Positions 10,901-23,615 are shown, counted from the first letter of the stretch. The stretch: 64,000 nucleotides of DNA from Spirodela intermedia (GCA_902729315.2 LR746271.1:3556001-3620000); one strand, 5' to 3'. Program-made: numbers and translations. The notes: a model not told the origin generated them from the sequence alone.

Positions 10901-13271
10901 GACAATAGGATCTTACCTTAGCTCAATTTAAATTTGCATACAATTCTATGATAATTTTATGGGTTAAGGCTAAAACTATATTATTTACTAATTATTAACT
11001 CATGATAATGAAAACTTATCAGCCTTCTAACATAATCCTCATTTTTCATAAGACGATTTAAACTGTTTCTACTCCCTATTTTCTAGGATCATAACAGATT
11101 TCCCCTTTTATAGGTTAGTTATCACTAATTTTTGGCCTATAATAGGTTCCCCCATGTAAGCCCAAGGAGACACGTTTTTTTATGAATCAAATTTTGAGTT
11201 CCTTTCCTTTTTGGAGGTTCTTCCCTTCTACTGATGGATTTTAGTATCCCTGTGGACTCAAGGAGCCATTTTTAATCTTGTGGACAAGGACTTTTCAACC
11301 AAAACACGTTCATTTCAGATTCAAGTTCGTGATATTGTTTTCAAAATATATACCCAAAGTTGAAACGTGATTAGGTTGTCAATTCATCAAATTTTTGTTG
11401 TGTCAACTTTGATGAGATATTAGAGAAAAGGTTGCTTCGCAATCATTTTTTAAGTTAAATGATGTCTGTATGGCATCAAAACGTATTGATGCTTTATTGA
11501 ACGAAGGAAAATCTCGAACTTCAAATTTCATCACAAATTTCAACTGCTAACAATAATGAAAGAAAAATCTTTTTCAAAGAAAAATCCTTTTCAAAGAAAA
11601 ATCTTTTTCAAAGAAAAATCCTTTTCAAAGAAAAATCTTTTTCAAAGAAAAATCCTTTTCAAAGAAAAATCTTTTTCAAAGAAAAATCCTTTTCAAAGAA
11701 AAATCTTTTTCAAAGAAAAATCGTTTTCAAAGAAAAATCTTTTTCAAAGAAAAATCGTTTTCAAAGAAAAATCTTTTTCAAAGAAAAATCCTTTTCAAAG
11801 AAAAATCCTTTTCAAAGAAAAATCCTTTTCAAAGAAAAATCTTTTTCAAAGAAAAATCCTTTTCAAAGAAAAATCCTTTTCAAAGAAAAATCCTTTTCAA
11901 AGAAAAATCCTTTTCAAAGAAAAATCTTTTTCAAAGAAAAATCTTTTTCAAAGAAAAATCCTTTTCAAAAAAAAATCTTTTTCAAAGAAAAATCCTTTTC
12001 AAAGAAAAATCTTTTTCAAAGAAAAATCCTTTTCAAAGAAAAATCTTTTTCAAAGAAAAATCCTTTTCAAAGAAAAATCCTTTTCAAAGAGAAATCCTTT
12101 TCAAAGAAAAATCCTTTTCAAAGAAAAATCCTTTTCTTCACTTTAATAACGTCAGCTGCAAGTGTATCTCTTACTAGTGGGCGAAACTGTTTTTAAAGAA
12201 ATACATATGTACCTAACTCTGTTCCAAAATGTTACAGATGTACTGAAGAAGATCACAAATCAAATGTTTGTCCAAAATGTGGTGCTGTGAATTTCACATT
12301 GGCCATAAATGAAGATGAAATTGAGGGTGCATAAGACAAGGAAGAAAATTCAGATAATGTTATTGAAGGTGAAGAAAAAGAAGACTTTGGTCACTCACTA
12401 GTCATTCGAAGGCTGATGTGTGCACCAAAGAATCAAGAAATATTATTTTTTAGGACAAAATGTATTGTTGATGAGAAGATATGTGATGTGAGTATTGACT
12501 ATGGTAGTAGTGAAAATATTATTTCTTCTGTATGAAACTAGACTTATAGAGACCTGTTCAGTTAAGTTCTAAATGGGAAAATTTTATTTTCAAAAAATTG
12601 ACTGTGATGTTGTTGAGATGGATTCTTCTGATCTAATTTTAGGTAGACCATAGCGATATTATTTAGCCTATTTTAAAGGTAAATGAATACTCTTTAGCCT
12701 ATTTAAAGGCACCTCCTGTAGCCCTAGAGGCAAATCAAGACTCTTTAGCAACATCATATTTTTCAATATAATTTCATGAGTTTCTTCTCTGGAAGTTCTC
12801 TCCTTCTGCTGGTGGACTCTAGCACCCCAATGGACTCAATGAACCCTTTTCTTGATTCTGTGGATTCAGAATCACCCCCTTGTGGACTCAAGAGAAGGGA
12901 TAACCATTAGAGCACATTTTTCCAGGATTTAACACGTGTCTTCGACCCCCACAATATTAGAGTTGATCACAACTCTTTCAAGTCATTCCCTTCTCCACTT
13001 TCGTTGCGTCAATTTCGGATGAAATTTGAAATCGAAACGAAAATTTAAGTTCAAAAATTGAATTTCAGGTGAAATGTAAAAACTAGTAAGAAACAGATAT
13101 ATCGGCCTAATTTCATAACTGGGCCAGCTTAGTAAAGTGGGCCTCAAGCTGCAATAATAATGGGCTTCAATATGTGTCTATTGTGGGTTTCACGCTACTT
13201 CAGTAGTGGGCTTCAAGTTTTGGGCTACATCACCATGCCAGTAGAATTTAGATGCAGGACACCTGGAAAGT
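7951..13271 (+). mobile_element. Gypsy-derived tandem unit, copy B
   Basis: Second head-to-tail copy, collinear with copy A and almost identical base for base outside the minisatellite. For example, the RT fragments at 8041-8295 and 8363-8626 translate identically to those at 2821 and 3143. It is about 100 bp longer than copy A because its minisatellite is longer. All coding pieces are broken in the same way as in copy A. Confidence 0.85.
11556..12136 (+). repeat. 17-bp minisatellite in gag (copy B, ~34 units)
   Basis: Same 17-bp unit as in copy A but about 100 bp longer. The order of C, T and G variants differs from copy A, so the array gained or lost units after the 5.2 kb duplication. The open frame ends at CTTCACTTTAATAACG, where one C present in copy A is missing. 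Confidence 0.9.
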
Positions 13272-16200
13272 AATGTTTTTTACAAATATGCTGATTAGTT
13301 TGTTTTACACCTCATAAAAAAAATAAGTTTTCAGCACAAATAAAGAAAAAAGAGGCAAGTTATGATAATTGACAACAAAAAAAAATATTACTTCATTCCG
13401 TTATATCTCTTCCTCTGCTCATGTACATACAACATCATACAGACTTCATTCATGGAGAGTGTTTGCCATATTTACCTCATTACACAAATGAGCCCTGAGG
13501 AGAATAAGATTTTACAAGAACAAGTTGAAGAGCTACTAGAGAAAAGATTAATTTACAAAAGTATGAGTCCATGCTCAGTACCTATAATATTAGCTCCAAA
13601 AAAAGATGGAACCTAATGAATGTGTGTAGATAGTCGAGCAATTAACAAAATCATAGAGAAATGTAAATTTTCACCAAAACAAGATGGAACCTGATGATAT
13701 GCTTGACATGTTGTGTGGTTCCAAAATCTTAGCTAAAACTGATCTTAAAAGTGGGTATCATCAAATTCAGATTCATCCAAGTGATGAATGGAAGACTGCC
13801 TTCAAGATGAAAGTAGAATTATATGCCAGGTTGTTGATGCCATTTGGCTTATCTAATACCCCTACTACTTTTTATGCAAATAATGAATCAGGTATATTGA
13901 AGATTTTCAAAGAAAATTTATTATTGTCTATTATAATGACATTTTGATATACAGTACCACAAAGGAAGACCATCATCATCATTTGAGATCTATATTGACT
14001 ATTTTACTTCAAATTTAGTTTTTATGAGATAAATAAAAGTGGATAAATGAAAGGTTAAAGATATTAAAGATTGGCTAATTCCAAAGAATACATATGATGT
14101 TCGTAGTTTTCATGGCTTAGCATTCTTTTCTACAAGATTTATTTGTAATTAAAGAAGAATTAAGTTCTCCCCCTATATGAATACCGTCAATTTTTCATAA
14201 ATTATTTCAAATAGAATGTGATACTTTAATTACTGAAATTGGCGTTGTATTATTGTAAAGCATATGAATTAAAATTATTTGAAACTTTAAGGTTGCATAG
14301 TCACTTTTTATACTGAAAAATTTACAGAACCAAGAATAAAGCGGACTACGTATGAATTAAAATTTTCTATTGTGGTTAAATCATTACATACTTGGGAACA
14401 CTACTGATGCAACAGTAACGTGGAAGAACAACGAGATATGCGTTTGAAACTCCAAAGCTCTAATCCTGGGGAGGAAACCTGCTTCTGAATCCACAAATTC
14501 GGGTCTTTAACCCCTTGAATCCACAACAGGGTGTCTGAATTCACACCCAAGAGGAAGAGGTTCTCACAGTATAGAGAAATGATTCACCTAAAAACTGAGG
14601 ACCTCAATTATAATAAAGGACTTTATATAGGCCTAGAAAGGAGGTTTGGCACTCCCAAAAAGAGAATCCTGACAAATCGTGGGGATAGAGTCTGACAAGC
14701 TGAGATCTTGGGCAGATCTTCTAAAAATAGCCTGACTAACTCTAAAATGACTTAAAACAGACTTTAACAATCAGAGATCCTAAGCAGATCTTAGGTACAA
14801 ACTCTGACAGTCAGAGATCCTAAACAGATCTTAAGTATAGATTAAACCACATTTAAGTCTCTTCTAGAAAGAAAGAGACATAAAGTAGAAAATGAATAAT
14901 ACTTTTTGGGCCTCCAGCCGCTGGTGACATATGTGGACTTCTTTTTTATCACCTTTCATTTTATGGCCAAAATTTAGGATAAGTGCGCCCAAACTTGTGT
15001 CTTCGGTTACATCAATCTCTCTTTTTCCAAGAAAGCTCGACCTCAAGTCTTCATTTGAATCATTGTTGTACTCATATATATATCACTAACACTGAATATG
15101 AGTGAAATAGTCATATTTGATACTTCAATTATAGAAATTAGAGTTGCATTATCCTAACAAGGTCGTTCAGTCGCCTTTTATTGTGAGAAATTAATAGAAC
15201 CCAGAATAAAGTAGGCTACATATGAATTAGAATTTTATGTTGTGGTTAAATCATTACATACTTTGGAACATTACTTGATTCCATGAGAATTTATTTAATT
15301 TACTGACCATGAAGCTTTGAAATCAATCAACAGTTAGACCACTATCAACATAGTACATGCTAGATAGATTTTATTTATTCGAAAGTTTATTTCTGTGATA
15401 AAACACAAATCAGTAAAATGACACAAAGTGGCTAATACATTGAGCTGAAAACTAGTATTTCTGATTACAATAAGAGGAAAAGTTAATGGTTTTGAATATC
15501 TGACAGAACTCTATGCAGGAGATGAGGATTTTGCTCAAAGATGATATATGTGTTAATAAGGTAAACCATCTATTGGATTTCACATTCTCGAGGATTTTAT
15601 TTCACAAAAATAAATTATGTATCCCTTGAACTTCTTTCCGTTAGAAGTTAATTCGAGAATCATATGTAGGAGGACTAGGGAGATACTTAGGCCATGACAA
15701 GACCTTAAAAATGATAGAAGAATACTATTACTGGCCATAGTTTAAAAAAAACAGTTGAAGGTTTTGTGCAAAGATGTCAACTTTGTCAAGTCAATAAAAA
15801 ACAGTGCTAGAACACACATTTGTACACTACATTTTCCATTTCAGATAATGCATAAACTGCCCTTTCTATGAATTTTATTTTAGGATTACCACGTACTCAA
15901 AGAAGAGCAGATTTTATTTTTGTGATCGTAGATAATTTTTCAAAAGATGACACATTTTATTGCATGTAAAAAGACTATTGATGCTGTTCAAGTAGTATAT
16001 TTATTTTTTAAGGAAAAAGTTCATTTGCATGAAGTTTCTAAGACTATTATCTCTAACATAGATTCAAAAAAAAAAATCTCATTTCTTGCGTACTCCTTGA
16101 AACAGATTTCACTCATGCTTAAAATTCAGTACTACGAGTCATCCACAAACCGATAGACAAACAAAAGTGGTTAACAGGACAGTTTGTAATTTAATCCATT

Positions 16201-18063
16201 GTTTTCAGAAGACAAACTAAGACAATAGGATCTTACCTTAGCTCAATTTAAATTTGCATACAATTCTATGATAATTTTATGGGTTAAGGCTAAAACTATA
16301 TTATTTACTAATTATTACTCATGATAATGAAAACTTATCAGCCTTCTAACATAATCCTCATTTTTCATAAGACGATTTAAACTGTTTCTACTCCCTATTT
16401 TCTAGGATCATAACAGATTTCCCCTTTTATAGGTTAGTTATCACTAATTTTTGGCCTATAATAGGTTCCCCCATGTAAACCCAAGGAGACACGTTTTTTT
16501 ATGAATCAAATTTTGAGTTCCTTTCCTTTTTGGAGGTTCTTCCCTTCTACTGATGGATTCTAGTATCCCTGTGGACTCAAGGAGCCATTTTTAATCTTGT
16601 GGACAAGGACTTTTCAACCAAAACACGTTCATTTCAGATTCAAGTTCGTGATATTGTTTTCAAAATATATACCCAAAGTTGAAACGTGATTAGGTTGTCA
16701 ATTCATCAAATTTTTGTTGTGTCAACTTTGATGAGATATTAGAGAAAAGGTTGCTTCGCAATCATTTTTTAAGTTAAATGATGTCTGTATGGCATCAAAA
16801 CGTATTGATGCTTTATTGAACGAAGGAAAATCTCGAACTTCAAATTTCATCACAAATTTCAACTGCTAACAATAATGAAAGAAAAATCTTTTTCAAAGAA
16901 AAATCCTTTTCAAAGAAAAATCTTTTTCAAAGAAAAATCCTTTTCAAAGAAAAATCTTTTTCAAAGAAAAATCCTTTTCAAAGAAAAAGCTTTTTCAAAG
17001 AAAAATCCTTTTCTTCACTTTCAATAACGTCAGCTGCAAGTGTATCTCTTACTAGTGGGCGAAATTGTTTTTAAAGAAACACATATGTAGCTAACTCTGT
17101 TCCAAAATGTTACAGATGTACTGAAGAAGATCACAAATCAAATGTTTGTCTAAAATGTGGTGCTGTGAATTTCACATTGGCCATAAAGACAAGGAAAAAA
17201 ATTGAGGGTGCATAAGACAAGGAAAAAAATTCAGATAATGTTATTGAAGGTGAAGAAAAAGAAGACTTTGGTCACTCACTAGTCATTCGAAGGCTGATGT
17301 GTGCACCAAAGAATCAAGAAATATTATTTTTTAGGACAAAATGTATTGTTGATGAGAAGATATGTGATGTGAGTATTGACTATGGTAGTAGTGAAAATAT
17401 TATTTCTTCTGTATGAAACTAGACTTATAGAGACCTGTTCAGTTAAGTTCTAAATGGGAAAATTTTATTTTCAAAAAATTGACTGCGATGTTGTTGAGAT
17501 GGTTCTTCTGATCTAATTTTAGGTAGACCATAGTGATATTATTTAGCCTATTTTAAAGGTAAATGAATACTCTTTAGCCTATTTAAAGGCACCTCCTGTA
17601 GCCCTAGAGGCAAATCAAGACTCTTTAGCAACATCATATTTTTCAATATAATTTCATGAGTTTCTTCTCTGGAAGTTCTCTCCTTCTGCTGGTGGACTCT
17701 AGCACCCCAATGGACTCAATGAACCCTTTTCTTGATTCTGTGGATTCAGAATCACCCCCTTGTGGACTCAAGAGAAGGGATAACCATTAGAGCACATTTT
17801 TCCAGGATTTAACACGTGTCTTCGACCCCCACAATATTAGAGTTGATCACAACTCTTTCAAGTCATTCCCTTCTCCACTTTCGTTGCGTCAATTTTGGAT
17901 AAAATTTGAAATTGAAACGAAAATTTAAATTTAAAAATTGAATTTCAGGTGAAATGTAAAAACTAATAAGAAATAGATATATCGGCCTAATTTCATAACT
18001 GGGCCAGCTTAGTAAAGTGGGCCTTAAGCTGCAATAAATTAGGGCTTCAATATGTGTCTATTG
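13272..18063 (+). mobile_element. Gypsy-derived tandem unit, copy C (3' truncated)
   Basis: Third head-to-tail copy. It follows copies A and B closely until TGTGTCTATTGTG near 18064, where homology stops about 200 bp short of the full unit and unrelated gypsy pol sequence begins. Its minisatellite is much shorter. A small duplication of GACAAGGAAAAAAATT lies near 17190-17230. It has more private differences near its right end than B has from A, which suggests it is the oldest or edge copy. Confidence 0.85.
16875..17016 (+). repeat. 17-bp minisatellite in gag (copy C, ~8 units)
   Basis: The shortest of the three arrays, with C and T variants alternating almost regularly. It ends with the same CTTTTCTTCACTTTCAATAA flank as copy A. 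It could be the ancestral short state or a contracted array. Confidence 0.9.
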
Positions 18064-18295
18064 TGCCAGATTTGGTTACGATATATTTGAGAAAATAACG
18101 GTTGCTAGTAGAAAATTATTACAAAGTCAGTCCACGAAGGCATGCGTCCATTTTCAAAAGATTAATGTAAATGTATATGTCATTGACTTACCAAAGACAA
18201 TGGGAATCTCATCTATATTTAATGTTATGGATATCTATCAGTATTATCTTGAGCACATTAGACTGTGAGATGAGTTCCTTTCAAGAAGAAGAGAC
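18064..18295 (+). pseudogene. Gypsy integrase C-terminal end and polypurine tract
   Basis: Plus-strand reading gives FQKINVNVYVIDLPKTMGIS, then IFNVMDIYQYY, matching the 'INDNAYVIDLP...FNVADL' end of gypsy integrases, and then a stop. A purine run AAGAAGAAGAGA (18283-18294) sits directly before the LTR at 18296, where a polypurine tract is expected. This is the 3' end of a separate related element joined to copy C. Confidence 0.75.
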
Positions 18296-18892
18296 TGATG
18301 TAACCCAAAACCTGAAGCCCACTACTAAAAAGTCTAAAGCCTACAATTGATGCACCTAGAAGCCTATTACTATTGCAGCTTGAAGCCCACCTTAATTAGC
18401 AAGCCCAATTATGAAATTAGGCCATATATCTATTTTTATTATTTTTCTAAATTTCATCTGAAATTAAAATTTTCATTTGAAATTAAATTTTCATTCAAAA
18501 TTTAATTTTAAATTTAGATTTTATTTGAAATTCAAATCTTGGTGCCAAATCAAGACTCTTTAGCCTATTTAAAGGCACCCACTATAGCCCCAAAGGCATA
18601 TTACTTTCTATCAAGACAATTTCATGAGTTTATTCTCTTAAAGTTCTCTTCTTCTACTAGTGGACTATAGCACCCTTGTGGACTCAGGGAACCCTATTTT
18701 TGATTCTGTGGATTAAGAATCACCCTCTTGTGAACTCAAGGGCTTTGTCCTCCTCAACTTGTGGATTCAGAGTGGAAAGGACAACCACTAGAGCATATTT
18801 TTTGAGGATTCAAGATATGACTTCAACCCCCACAATACTAGAGTTGATCACAACTCATTCAAGTCATTCCCTCCTCAAGTTTGGTTGCATCA
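18296..18892 (+). mobile_element. Gypsy 3' LTR
   Basis: The block begins TGATGTAAC and ends GTTGCATCA, near-perfect 9-bp inverted ends of the TG...CA type. It contains a CTATTTAAAGG TATA-like box near 18565 and the GTGGACTCA/GGGAACCC region shared with the LTR pieces in the tandem units. It follows a polypurine tract, which marks it as a 3' LTR. The 5-bp flanks (GAGAC and AATAT) do not match, as expected when the other end of the element is rearranged. Confidence 0.8.
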
Positions 18893-19103
18893 AATATATA
18901 TTGCCTGTTTGTACCTAACGTGATTTATATGTCGGCAAGTATCCATGTGGCTCTAGCAGATAAAGGTCGCCGCCCCTAATGTTCCTCAAATTGAAGATTT
19001 ACTTCCTAGCCTCTCACTCAAGCATACTACAGGACATTTTCTTGAGGCCCAGATTCTGACTCTTTCATATCAATATATTCCGAGATATGCACCTGGTGAG
19101 ATG
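18893..19103. other. Short spacer between two LTRs
   Basis: No gene or recognised element. It may be decayed intron or flank of the ubiquitin-ligase pseudogene that resumes after the solo LTR. Confidence 0.35.
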
Positions 19104-19806
19104 TGAAGTGACGCAGCAAAACTTGAGGGAATGGCTTGAACGAGTTGTGATCAACTTGATGTTGTGGGGGTTGAAGACATGGCTTAAATCCTTGAAAAAT
19201 GTGCTCCAGTGGTTGTCCTTTCGCTCTAAATCCATAGGGTGAAGAGGACATGTCCATTAAATCCACAAGGGGGTGATTATGAATCCACAGAATCAAGAAC
19301 ATGTTCCTTGAGTCCACAGGGGTGTTGGAGTCCACAAGTAGAAGGAGAGAACTTTAAGAGAAGAAAACTCACGAAATTATATTGAAAAAAGGTAATATGC
19401 CTCTGGGGCTACAAGGGTGCCTTTAAATAGGCTAAAGAGTTTTGATTTGGGTGCGAATATTTAAATTTCAAATGAAATCTAAATTTGAAATTAAATTTTG
19501 GCTGAAATTTCAATTTCAGATCAAATTTGAATTTTGGATGAAATTTGAATTTCAAACGAAAATTTGAATATGAAATTTACATTTGAATTTCAAATGAAAT
19601 ATAAAAAATAATAAAAATAGATATATGGGCCTAATTTCGTAATTGGGCCAGTAAAGTGAGCTTTGAGCTGCAACAGTAATGGGCTTCAAGGTGCATCAAG
19701 TAAAGTGGGCTTCAAGCTGCAATAGTAATGGGCTTCATGGTGCATTATACTGGGCTTCAGGCTACTTCAGTAATGGGCTTCAGGGTTTTTGGGCTGCATC
19801 ATGAAG
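19104..19806 (-). mobile_element. Solo gypsy LTR with 5-bp target-site duplication
   Basis: The LTR body is 19109-19801 and is the reverse orientation of the 18296-18892 family. It starts TGACGCAGC, ends GGGCTGCATCA, and has a TATA-like region near 19427 (CCTTTAAATAGG on the plus strand). It is flanked on both sides by TGAAG (19104-19108 and 19802-19806), a perfect 5-bp duplication. No internal gag or pol lies next to it, so it is a solo LTR left by recombination between two LTRs. It is about 95 bp longer than the forward copy, mainly in the AT-rich part. Confidence 0.88.
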
Positions 19807-19829
19807 CTGCTACTTTGTTATTGACACTG

Positions 19830-22800
19830 GCTGGATCCATGTCTGATATTTTTGTCTACTGTATTGAAATTAAGATGGAGAATCAAGAATTCAAGCAAAA
19901 GAGGTGTCTGGTGCTCTGTCGATCCAGGGACATGAACAGACCTTGCTGTGTTTCCCTTCTGTGCCAGGAAAAGGATCTGATCAGGTTGTGATTGAATCTG
20001 CATGTGAATCACGAATAGGAACCGAACAAATGGTTCCTGGTTCTGGCTTTAATGTCATCAGTCTTACTGAAGATGGTAGTGCAGTATCAACTACGTGCCT
20101 GCCTAAAAAGAAAACGCAGAATAAGAGCGATGATGCTCCGGAAAGCTTAAAAGACATGACTCGTCTGGGAGAAAGTGGGAGTTCTTCAAAGTTGGCACCG
20201 ACTCAGAAAGAGGAAGGTATGAAGATACAGGATTAATAGTAGATTTTCCATTGAATATTGTGGCAGATACCCTACATAGGTTTTGTTTCCTAACATGCTC
20301 CACCAAATTACATTGATTTGTATTGTATGAAATTACTTGCTTAAGCAGCTTAGGGAAATAAAGCCGTTTTAAGAAACAGGCATTACCTCTCTCTGACCTG
20401 CATAAATTTTACGGATTTAGTATTACGAAATTACTTTCCCATGCGATCCATACTAAACTGCCGTCTTTTAAAAAAGGTGGACATGCCAGTCCATTCCTTC
20501 TACGATCCCCTTCACTGCCTGAGTTGGGTTCTTCTGCATCTGTTCAGTTGTGACGTGGCGCTTCATCCGCATGCTGTGTATGGATTCATTTTATTTTATT
20601 TTAGTTTATTTTATTTTATTGTTGCTGACGTTTTATTCAGCTCACGTTCATGATTCTTGGTGCAACTGCAATTTGATTTTAATTACTCTCTTCTGTTCAC
20701 CTTTAGGCATATAAATTCATGTAAATCTCCGAGTTCTATTTTACAAGGGCGGTCTGATTACACTGCTTCCTGAAACTGTACCGTTTTCTTTGTTGCATTA
20801 GTCGCCAAAGTTCAGTTTCTGTTGTGATTCAGGGATCAGTCTGCCTGAGTGAGATATTCTGCCATGGATTTTTACTTAATTCACACCATATGACATTGAA
20901 TTTTTATGTCATTCCAGCCAGGAAGAAAACGGGTTTCGTTGCTACCTCAGTTGGTAACGCTCTTACACATCTTTTTTTTTCATTTTCTTCAGAGATTCCG
21001 TAGATCACTGTGGCACCTATTTTGCGTGGCTATTTTTCTGGAGTATATACCAACGTGTTGTGAATTGTATGGAAATTGCAGATGCGAGTGGAACTGGCTT
21101 CCCCCCTTGTAAGCCTAGAAAGGTAAAGTTCATTGAAGAAATCTTCTCACCCTGTCATTTTTAAGCCTTATGTCACATCTTGGGATCATATTAGGAGCTG
21201 GGAATCGGCCGGAAGAGCTGGTCCCGTTGGAATAATCCATTACAATGTCAAGGGTAGTTTGATCGTATGGAGAAAATGCCGGTTTTATAGCTGTTTGCCT
21301 GAATTAAAATAAACTGTCAGAGAAAAGAAGAAAAAAGAAAGAAAGGCGCATGTCTAATTACCGAGAAAAAATAAAGAGGAAAAATCACAGACGAAATACT
21401 CTGATTATAGACTGAAAATAGATTATTGCGAGTGAAAAAAGATTATTTCTCAAAACATATTGTCGAGGGCAAGCATTGTTTCTGCAGCGGTCTCGATCGC
21501 TGACGCGCAATCCACCGTTGACAATGAGACATGGTGATAGTTGCCAAGAAATTCTATAATTTTCTGCTTCATTGTTCTTGGGGCTTCTCATCTGCCTTGC
21601 TGGAAAACAGGGCGACCGCTACTGTTTCATGTGTGGCTCCCCAGACCACTAGTCAGAGACTGCCTCTCATGCTCGAATCCATTTTCTTCGCTCCACCAGG
21701 CCGGTAAAGAGAGTTTCCCCTTCCCTTATCTCTCTTCCCCTGCTTTCAAACATTTATCAGCAATGCTGGAATATTTTAGCAGCTTTTTCATGATGTCTTC
21801 CCCTCAGGCAACACCGCCTTCCATGGAGGTTTCCCCCCTTATGGGCCAGCTTATTGGCCTGGCGGCGCTTTTCCTTATATGAACATGTATGGTGCTGCTC
21901 AGATGCTGGCCTTTGACCCTGTGAAAACGTCAACTCAACCTTAGTGCATTCCTTACGTTTCTCCCGTGTATGGTGGCCTGCCGTTGACCTGGTTAGAAGG
22001 CTCCTACTCTGCCCCCTCCTCTCTCTTCCGAGAAAAGGGTTCGAAGAATTGAGTCAGGAGCAAGGATTTGATGGCAAATCTATTGAAGTTTCTTTAATGG
22101 GTCAATGAGGATGGGAGGTTTCGGAGCTCCCATGGCAGCTGGAGCAGCACAGGCGGCCGGCCATGGCGGAGTTGTGGAGCCTTTCGAGGGTGAAAGAAGG
22201 CGCGCAGGTGATGCTCACCTTCTTTGCCGGAATGGCTGGTTATCTTCCGATCGTCTTCTTCGTCTGACATGGCCACCTTCTTCCTCCCTTTTTCCTCAGA
22301 GAACAAACACCGGAGGACGACGATGGTAGAGATAATAATTCCAGGGATGATCTCCATCAACCTTCTCCCCGGGGAAGATCAAGCGACTCCGGTGGCTTCT
22401 TCGACGAGGAAAACGCTAGAAAACGGCCCACGGGCGTGAATATCACCGCAGAGAAGAGATCGTGATCCCAGAAATCAGGAAATCCAGAGGAGATCTCCGA
22501 GAGAGAGAGAGAGGACCAAGCGCCGTCGCCGGAGTAGCAAGGGAGACAAGCGGCCGGAGCGGCGGCGATCGCCACCGGCGAGATCAGAGGGAGAGGGACG
22601 ACGCCAGCGAGCGTAGAAGACTCCAGCGGAGGCGTCGCCGCAGTCATTTGGAGTCCTCTCCGGCTCCCCCGGAGCCTCCAGAGAAGCCGGAGGACGACGA
22701 CAGGTGGCAGCTGGTCGACGGCCTAAACGAGCGCTATGGACCCCACTACCGCCGCCGCCGCCGCCGCCGCCGCCGACGGAAACAGAGGAGAACCCAGTGA
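19830..22800 (+). pseudogene. Broken PQT3/RBBP6-like E3 ubiquitin ligase, C-terminal part
   Basis: Scattered exon remnants match the C-terminal half of plant PARAQUAT TOLERANCE 3/RBBP6-type (DWNN) E3 ligases. These are a Ser/Lys-rich linker (about 19960-20236, with GSDQVV and EQMVPGSGFNV), and a CCHC knuckle near 21605-21640 reading DRYCFMCGSPDH and then, one base out of frame, LVRDC. A Pro/Gly/Tyr block follows (YGPAYWPGG, MNMYGAAQM, FDP), then YVSPVYGGLP after a TAG, MRMGGFGAPM at 22105, and an Arg/Ser/Glu-rich tail (22462-22800). Frame changes and stops separate the pieces. The N-terminal DWNN and RING parts are absent; a solo LTR lies just upstream. Introns fill 20237-21590. Family assignment rests on remembered similarity. 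Confidence 0.65.
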
Positions 22801-23615
22801 GGGCGACAGGCTGGAGCTTATGAGGTAAATCCGCCATTAATTTGTGCGAGTGGTCTGTAAATCCCTCTGGTTTCTATACCTATGGAGCTTGGAGTTGACC
22901 CAAGCTTGGAGACAATTATCGAAGTTGATGATCGTCCAACTGGGTAGGAGAGGATTGAGGTTGGAGGGTTTTGGATCTAATTAAATGGCTTGCGGTATTC
23001 AGCCAGAATATTTTTGTGTATGACTTTTTGTGTTCTTTAGATCGGAAGGAAGTCTCTGAACGCTTTGGATTGATGGGTCTGCTCCCTCTTAACGATAAAT
23101 GGCCAATTAATTTAAATCCCTGGCTCTTTTTACCAAATTGAGACTGATCCGCGTGTTAATTGACTAATTTTGTTAGCTGACAACAATGTGTTTTAAATTA
23201 GTTCATCTCTGTAAGACGAGCTGAGTAGAATTGCCGATGGTGTTGCCGCTGCCCGCCATGGCCGCCGAGATCGAGGTACCCGGAACACTCTCTCTCTCCC
23301 TCTGTGGTTTCTAGTGTTCGTGGAGATCGAATGCATGTTAAGGATCAGAGAGCCATTCTTCACGCAGATTTCTTCCGCCGATCCAGACTCTACTCCGCGC
23401 TCGTCGATCTTCGCCGGAAAACCTTGCGGAGGAAGGAGCTCCGCAGTTAGATCTCGGTTGGAAGAGGAGGAGGAGGAGGTCTCATCGGATCGCAGATCTA
23501 GAAGCGTTTCTGACAGACCACAGAAGGATTCCAAAAGCACACAAGGCTCGATCGGGGGAATTTCAGGAGGAAGAAGAAGAAGAAGATACAGACCAGGATC
23601 ATAGAGCTAGGGTTT
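22801..23615. other. Spacer between pseudogene and psbX, no gene
   Basis: No supported coding region. A GAA/GGA-rich purine stretch lies at 23459-23592. Open frames on either strand here are low-complexity and show no family resemblance. The 3' UTR of psbX should lie in the right part. Confidence 0.4.

Noticed and set aside
2735-18063. A novel defence or gene-transfer system in the tandem array
   Set aside because: All recognisable pieces are standard gypsy gag, protease, RT, RNase H and integrase, all broken; the array is unusual in structure but encodes no new system that I can support.
22462-22837. Arg-rich frames on both strands as separate genes
   Set aside because: The plus frame fits the Arg/Ser tail of the PQT3-like pseudogene and the minus frame is its GC-rich shadow.
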